Shown here piece after piece: positions 27,301 to 35,005 of a DNA stretch of 64,000 nt. A program made the position numbers and the translations under genes. The stretch is from Streptomyces typhae (GTDB lineage: Bacteria > Actinomycetota > Actinomycetes > Streptomycetales > Streptomycetaceae), in assembly GCF_009755605.1 (NCBI RefSeq), contig NZ_WPNZ01000025.1, positions 62,001 to 126,000 of the forward strand, written 5' to 3'. Below the pieces are notes generated by a model. That model was not told where the DNA came from, made no database searches, and was given only the letters and a program-made list of their open reading frames with translations. Position 1 is the first letter of the stretch. Every line of letters begins with the position of its first letter.

Positions 27301-27788
27301 CGGTCCTGGTCGCGGGCGCCAAGGCGGCCACCCAGACCCCGGCGATCCGCTCCGGCAGGCGCATCGTCTTCACCACCCTCGACGACGGCACCGGCCTGGT
27401 CGACCTCACCTTCTTCGAGGACAGCCACGAGGCCTGCGCGCACACCGTCTTCCACTCCTGGCTGCTGCTCGTCCGCGGGGTGGTGCAGCGGCGCGGGCCG
27501 CGCAGCTTCAGCGTCATCGGCACGGCGGCGTGGAACCTCGCCGACCTCGTGGAACTGCGCCGCGACGGCGGCCTCGAAGCGGTGGCGCCGCGCCTGGCCG
27601 AAAAGGGCCCGGCGGAACAAGGCACCGCGGATGCCCCACCCGCCACCGGGAATGACCCGGGCAACGGGCGGCGCATCCGGTGGGAGACCGGATACGAGAT
27701 GCATCCATGGGCAGATCTGTCGCCGCCCGGGGAAAGGGCGGCGACAGGACGGAAGTTGTGGCACCAGAGTCCGGGGAGTGCGGGATGA
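24315..27788 (+). CDS. dnaE2: Error-prone DNA polymerase DnaE2
   Basis: A C-family polymerase of 1157 residues. I prefer the GTG at 24315, 5 bp after AGGAGG; the in-frame GTG at 24309 overlaps that site. The N-terminal PHP domain begins GFTHLHTVSGFSLRYGAS. The palm has catalytic aspartates in LPDIDVDVESAR. The helix-hairpin-helix region (FWERARPSRPLATRLAQVGALDAFG) and C-terminal OB fold (GDTVLVAGAKAATQTPAIRSG) follow. It lacks a proofreading partner domain and is shorter than replicative DnaE1. In the SOS mutasome, DnaE2 does translesion synthesis with ImuB. The LexA box and the overlapping Y-family-like gene fit this role. Confidence 0.96.
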   Translation: MSGFTHLHTVSGFSLRYGASHPERLAEQASERGMDALALTDRDTLAGTVRFAKACEKAGVRPLFGTELAVEPPAAAEQGGRDGRGARRRTPVRGGAFIDESSPRVTFLARDGAAAWADLCRLVSAVHRGGEGPPVLPWEECAADGLAVLLGPASDVGRALTAGRPDRAARLLAPWRERFGDALRLEAVWHGRTGTGPGSLRLAARTVGFAAEQRLRPVLTNAVRYADPGQGPVADVLDAARRLVPIDPSGPLDTGERWLKDGAAMLDVAERVVEAAGFRRDTAHRLLEQTRATAAECLVDPQDDIGIGSVRFPEPGLVGAGRRTAQRVLASRAAAGMVLRGYDRRADARTYWERMHRELDIIAHHGYASYFLTVAQVVDDVRDLGIRVAARGSGAGSLVNHLIGIAHADPVEHRLLMERFLSTRRPVLPDIDVDVESARRLEVYRAIIDRFGEERVATVAMPETYRVRHAIRDVGAALSMDPADIDRIAKAFPHIRARDARAAMAELPELRAVAADAERHGRLWDLVEGLDALPRGVAMHPCGVLLSDASLLRRTPTVPTSGEGLPMSQFDKDDVEDLGLLKLDVLGVRMQSAMAHAVAEAERATGERIDLDAIPDGDEATYRLIRSTETLGCFQIESPGQRDLVGRLQPAAFHDLVVDISLFRPGPVAADMVRPFIEARHGRAPARYPHPDLREPLKETYGVVVFHEQVIDIVHLMTGCGRGEADRVRRGLSDPESQGRIRVWFAQAAAAKGYDAETIGRTWEIVEAFGSYGFCKAHAVAFAVPTYQSAWLKAHHPAAFYAGLLTHDPGMYPKRLLLADARRRGVPVLPLDVNRSAVAHRIELESESGKWGVRLALSDVHGISEPEAERIAAGQPYASLLDFWERARPSRPLATRLAQVGALDAFGANRRDLQLHLTELQRGARGARGPQLPLPGGRRTASAGLPDLDDAERLSAELGVLSMDTSRNLMDDHHAFLDELGVTSARRLRSARNGDTVLVAGAKAATQTPAIRSGRRIVFTTLDDGTGLVDLTFFEDSHEACAHTVFHSWLLLVRGVVQRRGPRSFSVIGTAAWNLADLVELRRDGGLEAVAPRLAEKGPAEQGTADAPPATGNDPGNGRRIRWETGYEMHPWADLSPPGERAATGRKLWHQSPGSAG

Positions 27789-28753
27789 CCATCCTCTGCG
27801 TACGTTTCCAGCTGCCGCCGATGTACGAGGCGGCCCTTCCGGGGCTGCTCGGGCTCCTGGAGGAGTTCACGCCGGTGGTCGAGGCGCTGCCGCCGGACGG
27901 GGCGCTCGCCGATCTGCGCGGCGCCGAACGGTACTTCGGACGCGGCGCCGCCGAGCTCGCGGCGGTGATCCGCGTCCGCGCCCTCGCGCTGCACGGCGTC
28001 GACTGCGTGATCGGCGCGGGGCCGGGGCCGACGCTGGCCCGCATGGCGCTGCGGGACGCCGGGCCCGGACGGATGGGCGAGGTGCCCCGGGACGCCGTGG
28101 CGGAGTTCCTCGCCGACAAGCCCGTCGCCGCGCTGCCGGGCGTCGGGCCCGCGACGGCCCGCACCCTGTGCGAGTACGGCCTCGACACCCTCGGCCTGGT
28201 CGCCGCCGCTCCGCTGTCCACGCTCCAGCGCCTGATCGGCGCGAAGGCGGGACGCGAACTGCGCGAGAGGGCGAGCGGTGTCGACCGCGGCCGGGTGGTC
28301 CCGAACGCGGTCTCCCGCTCCCTGGCCACCGAACGCCCCTTCGGCCACGACGAACTGGACACCGGCAGGCACCGCCGCGCCCTGCTCTCGGCCGCCGAGG
28401 AACTGGGCACCCGGCTGCGCGCCCTCGACAAGGTCTGCCGCACCCTGACCCTCACCGTCCGCTACGCCGACCGCTCCGCGACCACCCGCAGCCGCACCCT
28501 GAAGGAGCCGACCGCGCACTCGGCGGCGCTGACGAGGGCCGCGTACGACATGTACGAGGCGCTCGGCCTCCAGCGCGCCCGGGTCCGGGTGATCGCCCTG
28601 CGCGCCGAGGGCCTCGACCCCGCCGAACACTCCTCCTACCAGCTCACCTTCGACCCCCTCGACGACAAGGCCCGCCGCATCGAGGAGGTGGCCGACCGGG
28701 CCAGGGAGAGGTTCGGACCCGGGGCGATCGTGCCGGGGGCGCTGGCGGCGTAG
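27785..28753 (+). CDS. Short Y-family DNA polymerase-like protein (ImuB-type, catalytic residues degenerate)
   Basis: A 322-residue protein overlapping dnaE2 by 4 bp (ATGA). It aligns by eye with the palm/fingers, thumb (VAALPGVGPATARTLCEYGLDTLGLVAAAP, a helix-hairpin-helix) and little-finger parts of Y-family polymerases (SRSLATERPFG, then LTLTVRYADRSATTRSRTL). The first catalytic Asp, normally in a DMDAFF-type motif, is missing (ILCVRFQLPP). The SxDE motif reads PPDGALADLRG, so the Glu is replaced. This is the pattern of ImuB, a non-catalytic adaptor linking DnaE2 to the sliding clamp. It is much shorter than classical ImuB and no imuA' gene is adjacent. Confidence 0.82.
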   Translation: MTILCVRFQLPPMYEAALPGLLGLLEEFTPVVEALPPDGALADLRGAERYFGRGAAELAAVIRVRALALHGVDCVIGAGPGPTLARMALRDAGPGRMGEVPRDAVAEFLADKPVAALPGVGPATARTLCEYGLDTLGLVAAAPLSTLQRLIGAKAGRELRERASGVDRGRVVPNAVSRSLATERPFGHDELDTGRHRRALLSAAEELGTRLRALDKVCRTLTLTVRYADRSATTRSRTLKEPTAHSAALTRAAYDMYEALGLQRARVRVIALRAEGLDPAEHSSYQLTFDPLDDKARRIEEVADRARERFGPGAIVPGALAA

Positions 28754-28778
28754 CGGTACCGGACGGGGCCCGCCCCCC

Positions 28779-29465
28779 TCAGGTCACCCACCGGTATCTG
28801 CGCTGCGGCCGCCCCGCCCCGCCGTACCTCAGGGTCACCTCCGCCCGGCCCGTGTCCGCGAAGTACTCCAGATAGCGGCGGGCGCTGACGCGGGAGAGGG
28901 AGCCCGCCTCGGCGCACTCGGCGGCCGAGAGGCCCCCCGGGTGGTCGCGCAAGGTGTGCTCCACCAGGTCCGCCGTGTGCGGCGCGAGGCCCTTGGGGAG
29001 CTCCCGGGAGCCCGGCGGGCGCGGGCCGAAGATCTGGTCGACGTCCTCCTGGCGGGCCTCGTCCAGCGTGTCGAGGCGGGCCCGCAGGGCCGCGACGTGC
29101 CGCAGCTGCTCCCGCAGGGCGGCCCGGTTGAAGGGCTTGATCAGATAGTGCAGGGCCCCGGCCCGCAGCGCGGCCCGCACCACCTCCGCGTCCCGCGCGG
29201 CCGTGATGAACAGGACGTCCACCGGCGCCCTGCCGGGATCCCGCTCCTCGGCCGCCCGCAGCTCCCGCAGCACCGCGATGCCGTCGAGGTCCGGCAGATA
29301 CACGTCGAGCAGGATCAGATCGGGCCGCAGCCGCTCCGCCGCGCGCAGCGCCTCCTCGCCGCTGTGCGCCACGCCCGCCACCGTGAAGCCGTCCACCGTG
29401 GCGACATACCGGCTGTGCAGCTCGGCGACCATGAAGTCGTCGTCGACGACCAGCACCCTCGTCAT
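28779..29465 (-). CDS. CitB/DcuR-type response regulator
   Basis: A 228-residue two-component response regulator. The ATG at 29465 opens MTRVLVVDDDFMVAELHSRY. The receiver has the acidic pocket Asp8-Asp10, phospho-acceptor Asp54 (LILLDVYLPDLDG) and Lys in LIKPF. The C-terminal HTH (GLSAAECAEAGSLSRVSARRYLEYF) is the CitT/DcuR/DpiA type, which controls transport of citrate and other di- and tricarboxylates. It is divergent from tctCBA, as expected of their activator. The matching CitA/DpiB sensor kinase is not in the neighbourhood; downstream lies the convergent polymerase-like gene only 25 bp away. Confidence 0.92.
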   Translation of the reverse strand: MTRVLVVDDDFMVAELHSRYVATVDGFTVAGVAHSGEEALRAAERLRPDLILLDVYLPDLDGIAVLRELRAAEERDPGRAPVDVLFITAARDAEVVRAALRAGALHYLIKPFNRAALREQLRHVAALRARLDTLDEARQEDVDQIFGPRPPGSRELPKGLAPHTADLVEHTLRDHPGGLSAAECAEAGSLSRVSARRYLEYFADTGRAEVTLRYGGAGRPQRRYRWVT

Positions 29466-29516
29466 CCCCAAGCCCCCCGCCCCCTCGCCCTTGTCGTCGC
29501 CGCAGGTTACGAGCGT

Positions 29517-29534
29517 GACCACAAGGACCACAAC
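29517..29534. promoter_or_regulatory. Direct repeat GACCACAA(G/C) between response regulator and tctC
   Basis: GACCACAAG (29517-29525) is followed directly by GACCACAAC (29526-29534). This 9-bp tandem repeat lies 52 bp upstream of the response regulator start and about 95 bp upstream of tctC. It is a candidate binding site for the CitB-type regulator. Confidence 0.4.
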
Positions 29535-29629
29535 GTCCGTTGGTTCCGGAAGAGAGACAGCTTCTCCACGCCCCGGCAACATGTGGGCCACTTCACACCC
29601 GTACCCGGTTCAGACAGGCGGTGGCACCC

Positions 29630-30613
29630 GTGCGACTACGCACACCCTTGGCCCTGTGCGGGGCCGCGCTGCTCGTGCTCGTGGGACCGCCGCTGCTCAC
29701 CACGGGCAGCGGCGACGACACCGGTACCCGGATCCCCGGCCTTCGCCTCATGGTCCCCAACACCCCGGGCGGCGGCTACGACATCACCGCCCGCACCGCC
29801 GCCAAGGACGCCGAGGACGCCGGGCTCACCCACGACATCGAGGTGTTCAACCTGCCCGGCGCGGGCGGCACCGTCGGCCTCAGCCGGCTCGTGGGCGAAC
29901 ACGGCAACGGCAAGCTCGCGATGTCCATGGGCCTCGGTGTCGTCGGCGCCGCCCGCTCCAACCACGCGCCCAGGACCCTCGCCGACACCACCCCGATCGC
30001 GCGCCTCACCGAGGAGCAGGACGTCGTCGTGGTCGCGAAGGACTCCCCGTACAGGACCATCGGGCAGCTCGTCGACGCCTGGAAGGCGAAGCCGGGCAAG
30101 ACGCCCGTCGGCGGCGGGTCCTCACCCGGCGGGCCCGACCACATCGCCCCCATGCTCATGGCCCGCGCTGCCGGCATCCCGCCCAAGGACGTCAACTACG
30201 TCCCGTTCGACGGCGGCGGCGAACTCCTCGCCTCGATCCTCGGCAGCAAGGTCGCCTTCGGTGTCTCGGGCGTGGGCGAGTACCTGGACCAGATCAAGTC
30301 CGGCGAACTGCGGCTGCTCGCCGTCACCGGGCCGAAGCGGGTGCCGGGCCTCGACGGGCCCACCCTCAAGGAGTCCGGCTACGACGTGGACTTCACCAAC
30401 TGGCGCGGCATCGTCGCACCGCCCGGACTCTCCGACGCCGAACGCGACAAGCTCACCGGCCTCGTCCGCAAGCTGCACGCCTCACCCGAGTGGCGCGAGT
30501 CCCTGAAGAAGAACGGCTGGGACGACGCCTTCCTGACCGGCGACAAGTTCGGCGACTTCCTCCGCGCGCAGGACGAACGCGTCGTGTCCGTACTGAAGGA
30601 GCTGGGGCTTTGA
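29630..30613 (+). CDS. tctC: Tricarboxylate-binding protein TctC
   Basis: A 327-residue extracytoplasmic solute receptor of the tripartite tricarboxylate transporter (TTT) family. The chosen GTG at 29630 starts a basic, hydrophobic signal sequence (RLRTPLALCGAALLVLVG). The body shows MVPNTPGGGYDITAR, NLPGAGGTVGLSRL, SSPGGPDHIAPMLMA and DGGGELLASILG, all standard for the Bug/TctC fold. It binds citrate-like carboxylates and delivers them to TctA/TctB. The stop overlaps the tctB start (TTGA). Expression is probably driven by the divergent response regulator. Confidence 0.92.
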   Translation: MRLRTPLALCGAALLVLVGPPLLTTGSGDDTGTRIPGLRLMVPNTPGGGYDITARTAAKDAEDAGLTHDIEVFNLPGAGGTVGLSRLVGEHGNGKLAMSMGLGVVGAARSNHAPRTLADTTPIARLTEEQDVVVVAKDSPYRTIGQLVDAWKAKPGKTPVGGGSSPGGPDHIAPMLMARAAGIPPKDVNYVPFDGGGELLASILGSKVAFGVSGVGEYLDQIKSGELRLLAVTGPKRVPGLDGPTLKESGYDVDFTNWRGIVAPPGLSDAERDKLTGLVRKLHASPEWRESLKKNGWDDAFLTGDKFGDFLRAQDERVVSVLKELGL

Positions 30614-31161
30614 CCACCACCGGCGTACCCCCGGAGCGCGAGGAGCGCGATGAGCGCAGCAAGGACCGCCGCGCCTGGCTGCGCGAGCACTCCGAACTCG
30701 GCGTCTGCGTCATGCTGCTCGCCCTCGGCGCCGTCGTCCTCACCGACGCCCTCACCATGGACGTCGAGATCACCCAGCGCGGCCCCGTCGGCCCGAAGAC
30801 CGTGCCCGTCGCCGTCGGCATCGGGCTGCTCCTCGTCTCCGTCCTGCTCGCCGTCGACGTCCTGCGCGGCGGCCGCGGCGAGGCCGAGGGCGGCGAGGAT
30901 GTCGACCTGTCCGAACCCGCCGACTGGCGCACCGTCCTGCTGCTCGCCGGGGTCTTCCTCGCCACCGCCGTCCTCATCGAACCCGTCGGCTTCCCCGTCG
31001 CCGGAGCGCTCCTCTTCTGGGGCGCGGCCTACGCCCTCGGCAGCCGTGCGGTGCACCGCGACCCACTGATCGCGGCGGGCCTGTCCCTGGTCACGTACGC
31101 CGTCTTCAACAACCTGCTCGGTGTGCCGCTGCCCGGCGGCCCCCTGATGGGAGTGCTGTGA
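30610..31161 (+). CDS. tctB: Small membrane subunit TctB
   Basis: A 183-residue membrane protein with a TTG start at 30610 overlapping the tctC stop; AAGGAG lies about 8 bp upstream. A charged N-terminus (REERDERSKDRRAW) precedes four spans (GVCVMLLALGAVVLTDAL, TVPVAVGIGLLLVSVLLAVD, TVLLLAGVFLATAVLIEPVG and SLVTYAVFNNLLGVPLPG). This is the TctB layout, the poorly conserved small integral subunit of TTT transporters. It sits 1 bp before tctA in the same operon. Confidence 0.9.
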   Translation: MTTTGVPPEREERDERSKDRRAWLREHSELGVCVMLLALGAVVLTDALTMDVEITQRGPVGPKTVPVAVGIGLLLVSVLLAVDVLRGGRGEAEGGEDVDLSEPADWRTVLLLAGVFLATAVLIEPVGFPVAGALLFWGAAYALGSRAVHRDPLIAAGLSLVTYAVFNNLLGVPLPGGPLMGVL

Positions 31162-31162
31162 C

Positions 31163-32671
31163 ATGAACGCCTTCAGCTCCCTGATGGACGGCTTCGGCAC
31201 CGCCCTCACCCCCGTCAACCTCCTGTGGGCCGCCGTCGGCGTGCTCCTCGGCACGGCCGTCGGCGTGCTGCCCGGCATCGGCCCCGCCATGGCCGTGGCG
31301 CTGCTGCTCCCCGTCACCTACGGGCTCGAACCCACCGGCGCGTTCATCATGTTCGCGGGCATCTACTACGGCGCGATGTTCGGCGGCTCCACCACCTCCA
31401 TCCTGCTGAACACGCCCGGCGAGAGCGCCGCCGTCGTCGCCGCCATCGAAGGCAACCCGATGGCCAAGTCCGGGCGCGGCGCCCAGGCCCTCGCGGCCGC
31501 CGCCATCGGCCACTTCGCGGGCGGCATGATCGGCACCGTCATGCTCGTCGCGCTCGCCCCCAGGGTCGCCGACCTCGCCGTCGACATCGGCGCGCCCGAC
31601 TACTTCGCCCTCATGGTCCTCGCGTTCATCGCCGTGACCTCCGTCCTCGGCTCCTCCCGCGTCCGCGGCCTCGCCTCGCTCCTCATCGGCCTCACCCTCG
31701 GCCTGGTCGGCCTGGACCAGATGACCGGCCAGCAGCGTCTGACCTTCGGTTCCCTCCAACTCGCCGACGGCATCGACGTGGTGATCGTGGCCGTCGGCCT
31801 GTTCGCGATCGGCGAGGCCCTGTGGGTGGCCGCGCATCTGCGCCGCACCAGCGGCAGGGCCGTCCCCGTCGGCCGCCCCTGGCTCGGCAGGCAGGACGTC
31901 AAGCGGACCTGGAAGTCCTGGCTGCGCGGCCCCCTCATCGGCTTCCCGTTCGGGGCGATCCCCGCGGGGGGCGCCGAGATCCCGACCTTCCTCTCCTACG
32001 TCACCGAGAAGCGCCTGTCCAAGCACAAGGACGAGTGGGGCAAGGGTGCCATCGAGGGCGTCGCGGGACCGGAGTCCGCGTCCTCCGCGTCGGCGGCCGG
32101 CACCCTCGTGTCGATGCTGACGCTCGGCCTTCCCACGACCGCCGTCGCCGCCGTGATGCTGGCCGCCTTCCAGAGTTACGGCATCCAGCCGGGCCCGCTG
32201 CTCTTCGAACGCGAGTCGGAGCTGGTGTGGGGCCTGATCGCGTCCCTGTTCGTCGGCATGGTGCTGCTGCTCGCCCTGAACCTGCCGCTCGCCCCGGTCT
32301 GGGCGAAGCTCCTGCGCATCCCGCGCCCCTATCTCTACGCGGGCATCCTGTTCTTTGCGGCGGTCGGCGCGTACGCGGTCGGCGGTGAGGCGATCGACCT
32401 GGTCATCCTGCTGATCATCGGCCTGATCGGGTTCGGCATGCGACGCTACGGACTGCCCGTGCTCCCCGCCGTCATCGGCGTCATCCTCGGCCCCAACGCC
32501 GAACAGCAGCTGCGCCGCGCCCTTCAGATCAGCGACGGCAGCGTCAGCGGCCTGGTGGACACGCCGTTCTCGGTGACCGTGTACGCCGTCGTGGCGCTGA
32601 TCGTGCTCTGGCCCCTGCTGCGGAAACCGGCGCGCGGCCTGCTGAATTCCCGCCGTAGCGGGACGGAATGA
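31163..32671 (+). CDS. tctA: Large membrane subunit TctA
   Basis: A 502-residue, about 11-span permease. Family motifs are clear: GTAVGVLPGIGPAMAVALLL, IYYGAMFGGSTTSILLNTPG, SLLIGLTLGLVGLDQMTG and GFPFGAIPAGGAEIPTFLSY. It is the transport subunit of the tripartite tricarboxylate system and works with TctB and the secreted TctC, driven by ion gradients rather than ATP. The gene ends with its stop codon inside the first unit of a 24-bp tandem repeat. Confidence 0.95.
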   Translation: MNAFSSLMDGFGTALTPVNLLWAAVGVLLGTAVGVLPGIGPAMAVALLLPVTYGLEPTGAFIMFAGIYYGAMFGGSTTSILLNTPGESAAVVAAIEGNPMAKSGRGAQALAAAAIGHFAGGMIGTVMLVALAPRVADLAVDIGAPDYFALMVLAFIAVTSVLGSSRVRGLASLLIGLTLGLVGLDQMTGQQRLTFGSLQLADGIDVVIVAVGLFAIGEALWVAAHLRRTSGRAVPVGRPWLGRQDVKRTWKSWLRGPLIGFPFGAIPAGGAEIPTFLSYVTEKRLSKHKDEWGKGAIEGVAGPESASSASAAGTLVSMLTLGLPTTAVAAVMLAAFQSYGIQPGPLLFERESELVWGLIASLFVGMVLLLALNLPLAPVWAKLLRIPRPYLYAGILFFAAVGAYAVGGEAIDLVILLIIGLIGFGMRRYGLPVLPAVIGVILGPNAEQQLRRALQISDGSVSGLVDTPFSVTVYAVVALIVLWPLLRKPARGLLNSRRSGTE

Positions 32672-32736
32672 CAGACGGCATGAGATACGGAATGACAGAC
32701 GGCATGAGACACGGAATGACAGACGGCATGACGTAC
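32665..32736. repeat. Three tandem 24-bp repeats at the end of tctA
   Basis: Units of GGAATGACAGACGGCATGA plus 5 variable bases start at 32665, 32689 and 32713. The first contains the tctA stop. The units are open on both strands and would encode 8-residue repeats, but no start context supports translation. Confidence 0.8.
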
Positions 32737-32846
32737 GGGACGGCGCGCGGGCGGGACGGCGCACGGGGCGCGTACGGCGTACCACCACCGCATCGCCGTC
32801 CACCCGGACGCGGCCGGGCAGGGCCTCGGCCGCGTCCCGCGCACCG

Positions 32847-32999
32847 CTACTCGTTGGGCCACCACACGCGCAGCACATCTCTGCGGACCTCCGGCCGCTC
32901 CCGGGACTGCCGGTCGGTGCCCTCCTGGGTCTCCCGGCTCTTCCGCTCGCGGCGGACGGCGGACTTCGCAACGCTCTTGTGCACGGTCACTCGGCGCAT
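32847..32999 (-). CDS. Possible small basic protein (50 aa)
   Basis: An ATG at 32999 lies 7 bp downstream of a strong GGGAGG site. It opens a 50-residue frame rich in Arg and Lys, starting MRRVTVHKSVAKSAVRRE and ending RVWWPNE. The composition suggests a nucleic-acid-binding or disordered peptide. No family was recognised. It lies between tctA and the DUF402 gene and could also be a chance frame, although the ribosome site is better than for most genes here. Confidence 0.4.
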   Translation of the reverse strand: MRRVTVHKSVAKSAVRRERKSRETQEGTDRQSRERPEVRRDVLRVWWPNE

Positions 33000-33091
33000 G
33001 ACGACCTCCCTGCCTGTTCGTCCTGCCGTACCCACACAACGGCCCGGTGACACAAACCGGCGGGTCCGCTCCGGCGCGAATCGACCGGAAC

Positions 33092-33622
33092 TCAGGCTTC
33101 CGACCAGGAGCGGAGGCCGAGGTGAGCCCGCAGTCCCACCGTCGTCGCGAGGTGCTCCAGGGTGTCCAGGGCCGCGCGGGCGGACCGTGCCGCGGCCGGA
33201 TCGGCGGCGGGCAGGGAGCTCGCCGCGAACTCGTCCTCGTCCAGGCGCAGCACCGTGGAGCCGTCCGCGGAGCACCACAGGTCGAGGTCCAGGTCCTCCA
33301 CCGTCACCACGGCCCCCTCGCGCACGGCGGGCCGCGTCACGTCGCAGTACCAGCCCTTGAAGGTGCCGTCGGGGGCGTGCACCTCCTTGACGGCGTACCA
33401 GCGGTCCCGCCAGAAGTGCTCGACGAACACGTCACCGGGCTCGAACCGGACGAATCCGAAGTCCCGCACGCCCGCGCCCGCCCAGGGCGCCCGCACGGTG
33501 ACACGGGTGCCGTCGTCCGCGAGCAGCCGGGCCGGATAGCGGATCTTCGTACGGCCCGCCTTGCGGAGGTGCACTTCCACCTCGGCCCCCGTCCGGCCGT
33601 GCTCAGCCGAGGGTGCGGACAT
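33092..33622 (-). CDS. DUF402 domain protein
   Basis: A 176-residue cytoplasmic protein. The central part carries the DUF402 core: FEPGDVFVEHFWRDRWYAVKE, then GWYCDVTRPA and VEDLDLDLWCSADGS, with acidic residues in the places that bind a divalent metal in nucleoside-diphosphate phosphatase relatives (Ntdp). It may hydrolyse nucleotide diphosphates, which is inference from the fold. The 5' end overlaps the 3' end of the upstream GNAT gene by 20 bp, so the two are co-transcribed. Confidence 0.85.
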   Translation of the reverse strand: MSAPSAEHGRTGAEVEVHLRKAGRTKIRYPARLLADDGTRVTVRAPWAGAGVRDFGFVRFEPGDVFVEHFWRDRWYAVKEVHAPDGTFKGWYCDVTRPAVREGAVVTVEDLDLDLWCSADGSTVLRLDEDEFAASSLPAADPAAARSARAALDTLEHLATTVGLRAHLGLRSWSEA

Positions 33623-34535
33623 GACGCACCTCCGTGTCGCAGATCTCGTAGCCGAACCACTTGTTGATCGCGAGCATCGGGCCGTTCCCGGCGTCGTTGC
33701 CGGTGAACGCCTCCGTGCAGCCGGCCGCCCGTGCCCGGTGCAGCGAGTCGTTCTTGGCGAGCTTGGCGAGACCGCGGCCGCGGTGGGCGCGCGCCGTGCC
33801 CGTCATGCCGCTGGCGTAGCGGGACGCGCCGTCGGTGCGGGCCAGGCTGAACGCGGCGGGGCGCCCTTCGACGAGGACGACGGTCGTCAGCTCGCGGCTC
33901 ACCAGGGGGTGGGCCCAGGTCTCGGCGAGCCAGTGCTCGTAGTCGGTGAACTCGGCCGCCACGTCGCTCGGTTCGTCCGCGACGGTCTCCGCGTCCAGGT
34001 CGAACAGGGGGCGCGGGTCGGCCTCGAAGTCGGCACCGGTGCGCAGCTCCACGCCGTCCGGGAGCGGCTGCGGGGGCGGCAGTTCGCCGGCGGCCAGGTC
34101 GAGCCGGAGGAAGTGCGCGGACCGGCTCGCGCGGTAGCCGTGGCGGACGGCGAACGCCAGGTTCTCCGGGGCGTCCAGGACCCAGGAGTACAGCGTCGTC
34201 GCGCCCCTGGCCGCCAGGTGCTCCTCGGCCGTGCGTACGAGGAGCGAGCCCGCGCCCCGGCCGCGGCGCTCCGGGTGGACGTAGACGTTCGCGAAGCCCT
34301 GCCCCGGCTCGGGGCTGTCGTACGCGATGCCGATCTGCGCCGTGCCGACCAGTTCCCCGTGGGCCTGGGCCACCAGTTGCAGGTAATGCGCGTCCGGATG
34401 GGAGTGCGCCGCGTCGAACGCCACGGAGGCGGAGGTCGCCAGCATGGCGGGAACGCAGGCGCGGCGGATCGCCGCGAACGCGGCGGCGTCCGCCGGGTCG
34501 GTGGGGCGCAGGGCGCGGACCAGTACTTCTGTCAT
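33603..34535 (-). CDS. Double GNAT-domain N-acetyltransferase
   Basis: A 310-residue protein with two GNAT folds. The N-terminal domain has the acetyl-CoA loop ERRGRGAGSLLVRTAEEHL after a VYVHP strand. The C-terminal domain has RAHRGRGLAKLAKNDSLHRA and a late AINKWFGYEI motif. Tandem GNAT proteins of this type act on small amines or antibiotics, including mycothiol-synthase-like enzymes, but the substrate is unknown. The start codon at 34535 is 74 bp from the divergent GntR gene, which may regulate it. Confidence 0.88.
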   Translation of the reverse strand: MTEVLVRALRPTDPADAAAFAAIRRACVPAMLATSASVAFDAAHSHPDAHYLQLVAQAHGELVGTAQIGIAYDSPEPGQGFANVYVHPERRGRGAGSLLVRTAEEHLAARGATTLYSWVLDAPENLAFAVRHGYRASRSAHFLRLDLAAGELPPPQPLPDGVELRTGADFEADPRPLFDLDAETVADEPSDVAAEFTDYEHWLAETWAHPLVSRELTTVVLVEGRPAAFSLARTDGASRYASGMTGTARAHRGRGLAKLAKNDSLHRARAAGCTEAFTGNDAGNGPMLAINKWFGYEICDTEVRHVRTLG

Positions 34536-34609
34536 GGTCCGGACCGTACGCGGGAGCGCTCGGGGGGCGCCTCTCCTTTTTCTCCCGCGGGGTACGGGAC
34601 AATCGCTGC

Positions 34610-35005
34610 GTGACGTTGAGGATCGTGCTGGACGAGGGTGCGGAGGGGCGGGCCGTGGCCGCGCCCTACGAGCAGGTGCGGGAGCAGATCGCCGCGCAGG
34701 CCCGGGGCGGGAGTCTGCCCGTGGGCTACAAGCTGCCCACGGTGCGGGGGCTCGCCCAGACGCTGGGGCTCGCCGCCAATACCGTCGCCAAGGCGTACCG
34801 GGCCCTGGAGGAGGACGGGGTCATCGAGACGCGGGGGCGGAACGGGACGTTCGTGGCCGCGGCGGGGGACGCGGCGGCGCGGGGCGCCGCCGGGGCGGCG
34901 CAGGGCTATGCCGAACGGGTCCGGCGCCTCGGACTCACCGAGGAGGCCGCCCTCGCCGCGGCCCGGGACGCACTGCGCGCGGCGTACGGGGACCCCGCCC
35001 CGTAA
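34610..35005 (+). CDS. GntR-family regulator (YtrA-type, short)
   Basis: A 131-residue regulator with a GTG start at 34610. The GntR winged helix spans about residues 18-85 (PYEQVREQIAAQARGG, LPTVRGLAQTLGLAANTVAKAYRALEEDG, GTFV). The remaining about 45 residues form a short Ala-rich helical tail, as in the YtrA subfamily, instead of a ligand-binding domain. YtrA regulators usually control adjacent ABC exporters or stress genes. Here the divergent gene is the GNAT/DUF402 pair. Its TAA stop lies inside a 70-bp dispersed repeat. Confidence 0.9.
   Translation: MTLRIVLDEGAEGRAVAAPYEQVREQIAAQARGGSLPVGYKLPTVRGLAQTLGLAANTVAKAYRALEEDGVIETRGRNGTFVAAAGDAAARGAAGAAQGYAERVRRLGLTEEAALAAARDALRAAYGDPAP

Noticed and set aside
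32668..33360. 230-codon plus-strand frame beginning in the 24-bp repeats
   Set aside because: After the repeats it runs through Arg/Pro/Gly text antisense to the small basic gene and DUF402 gene; no ribosome site.
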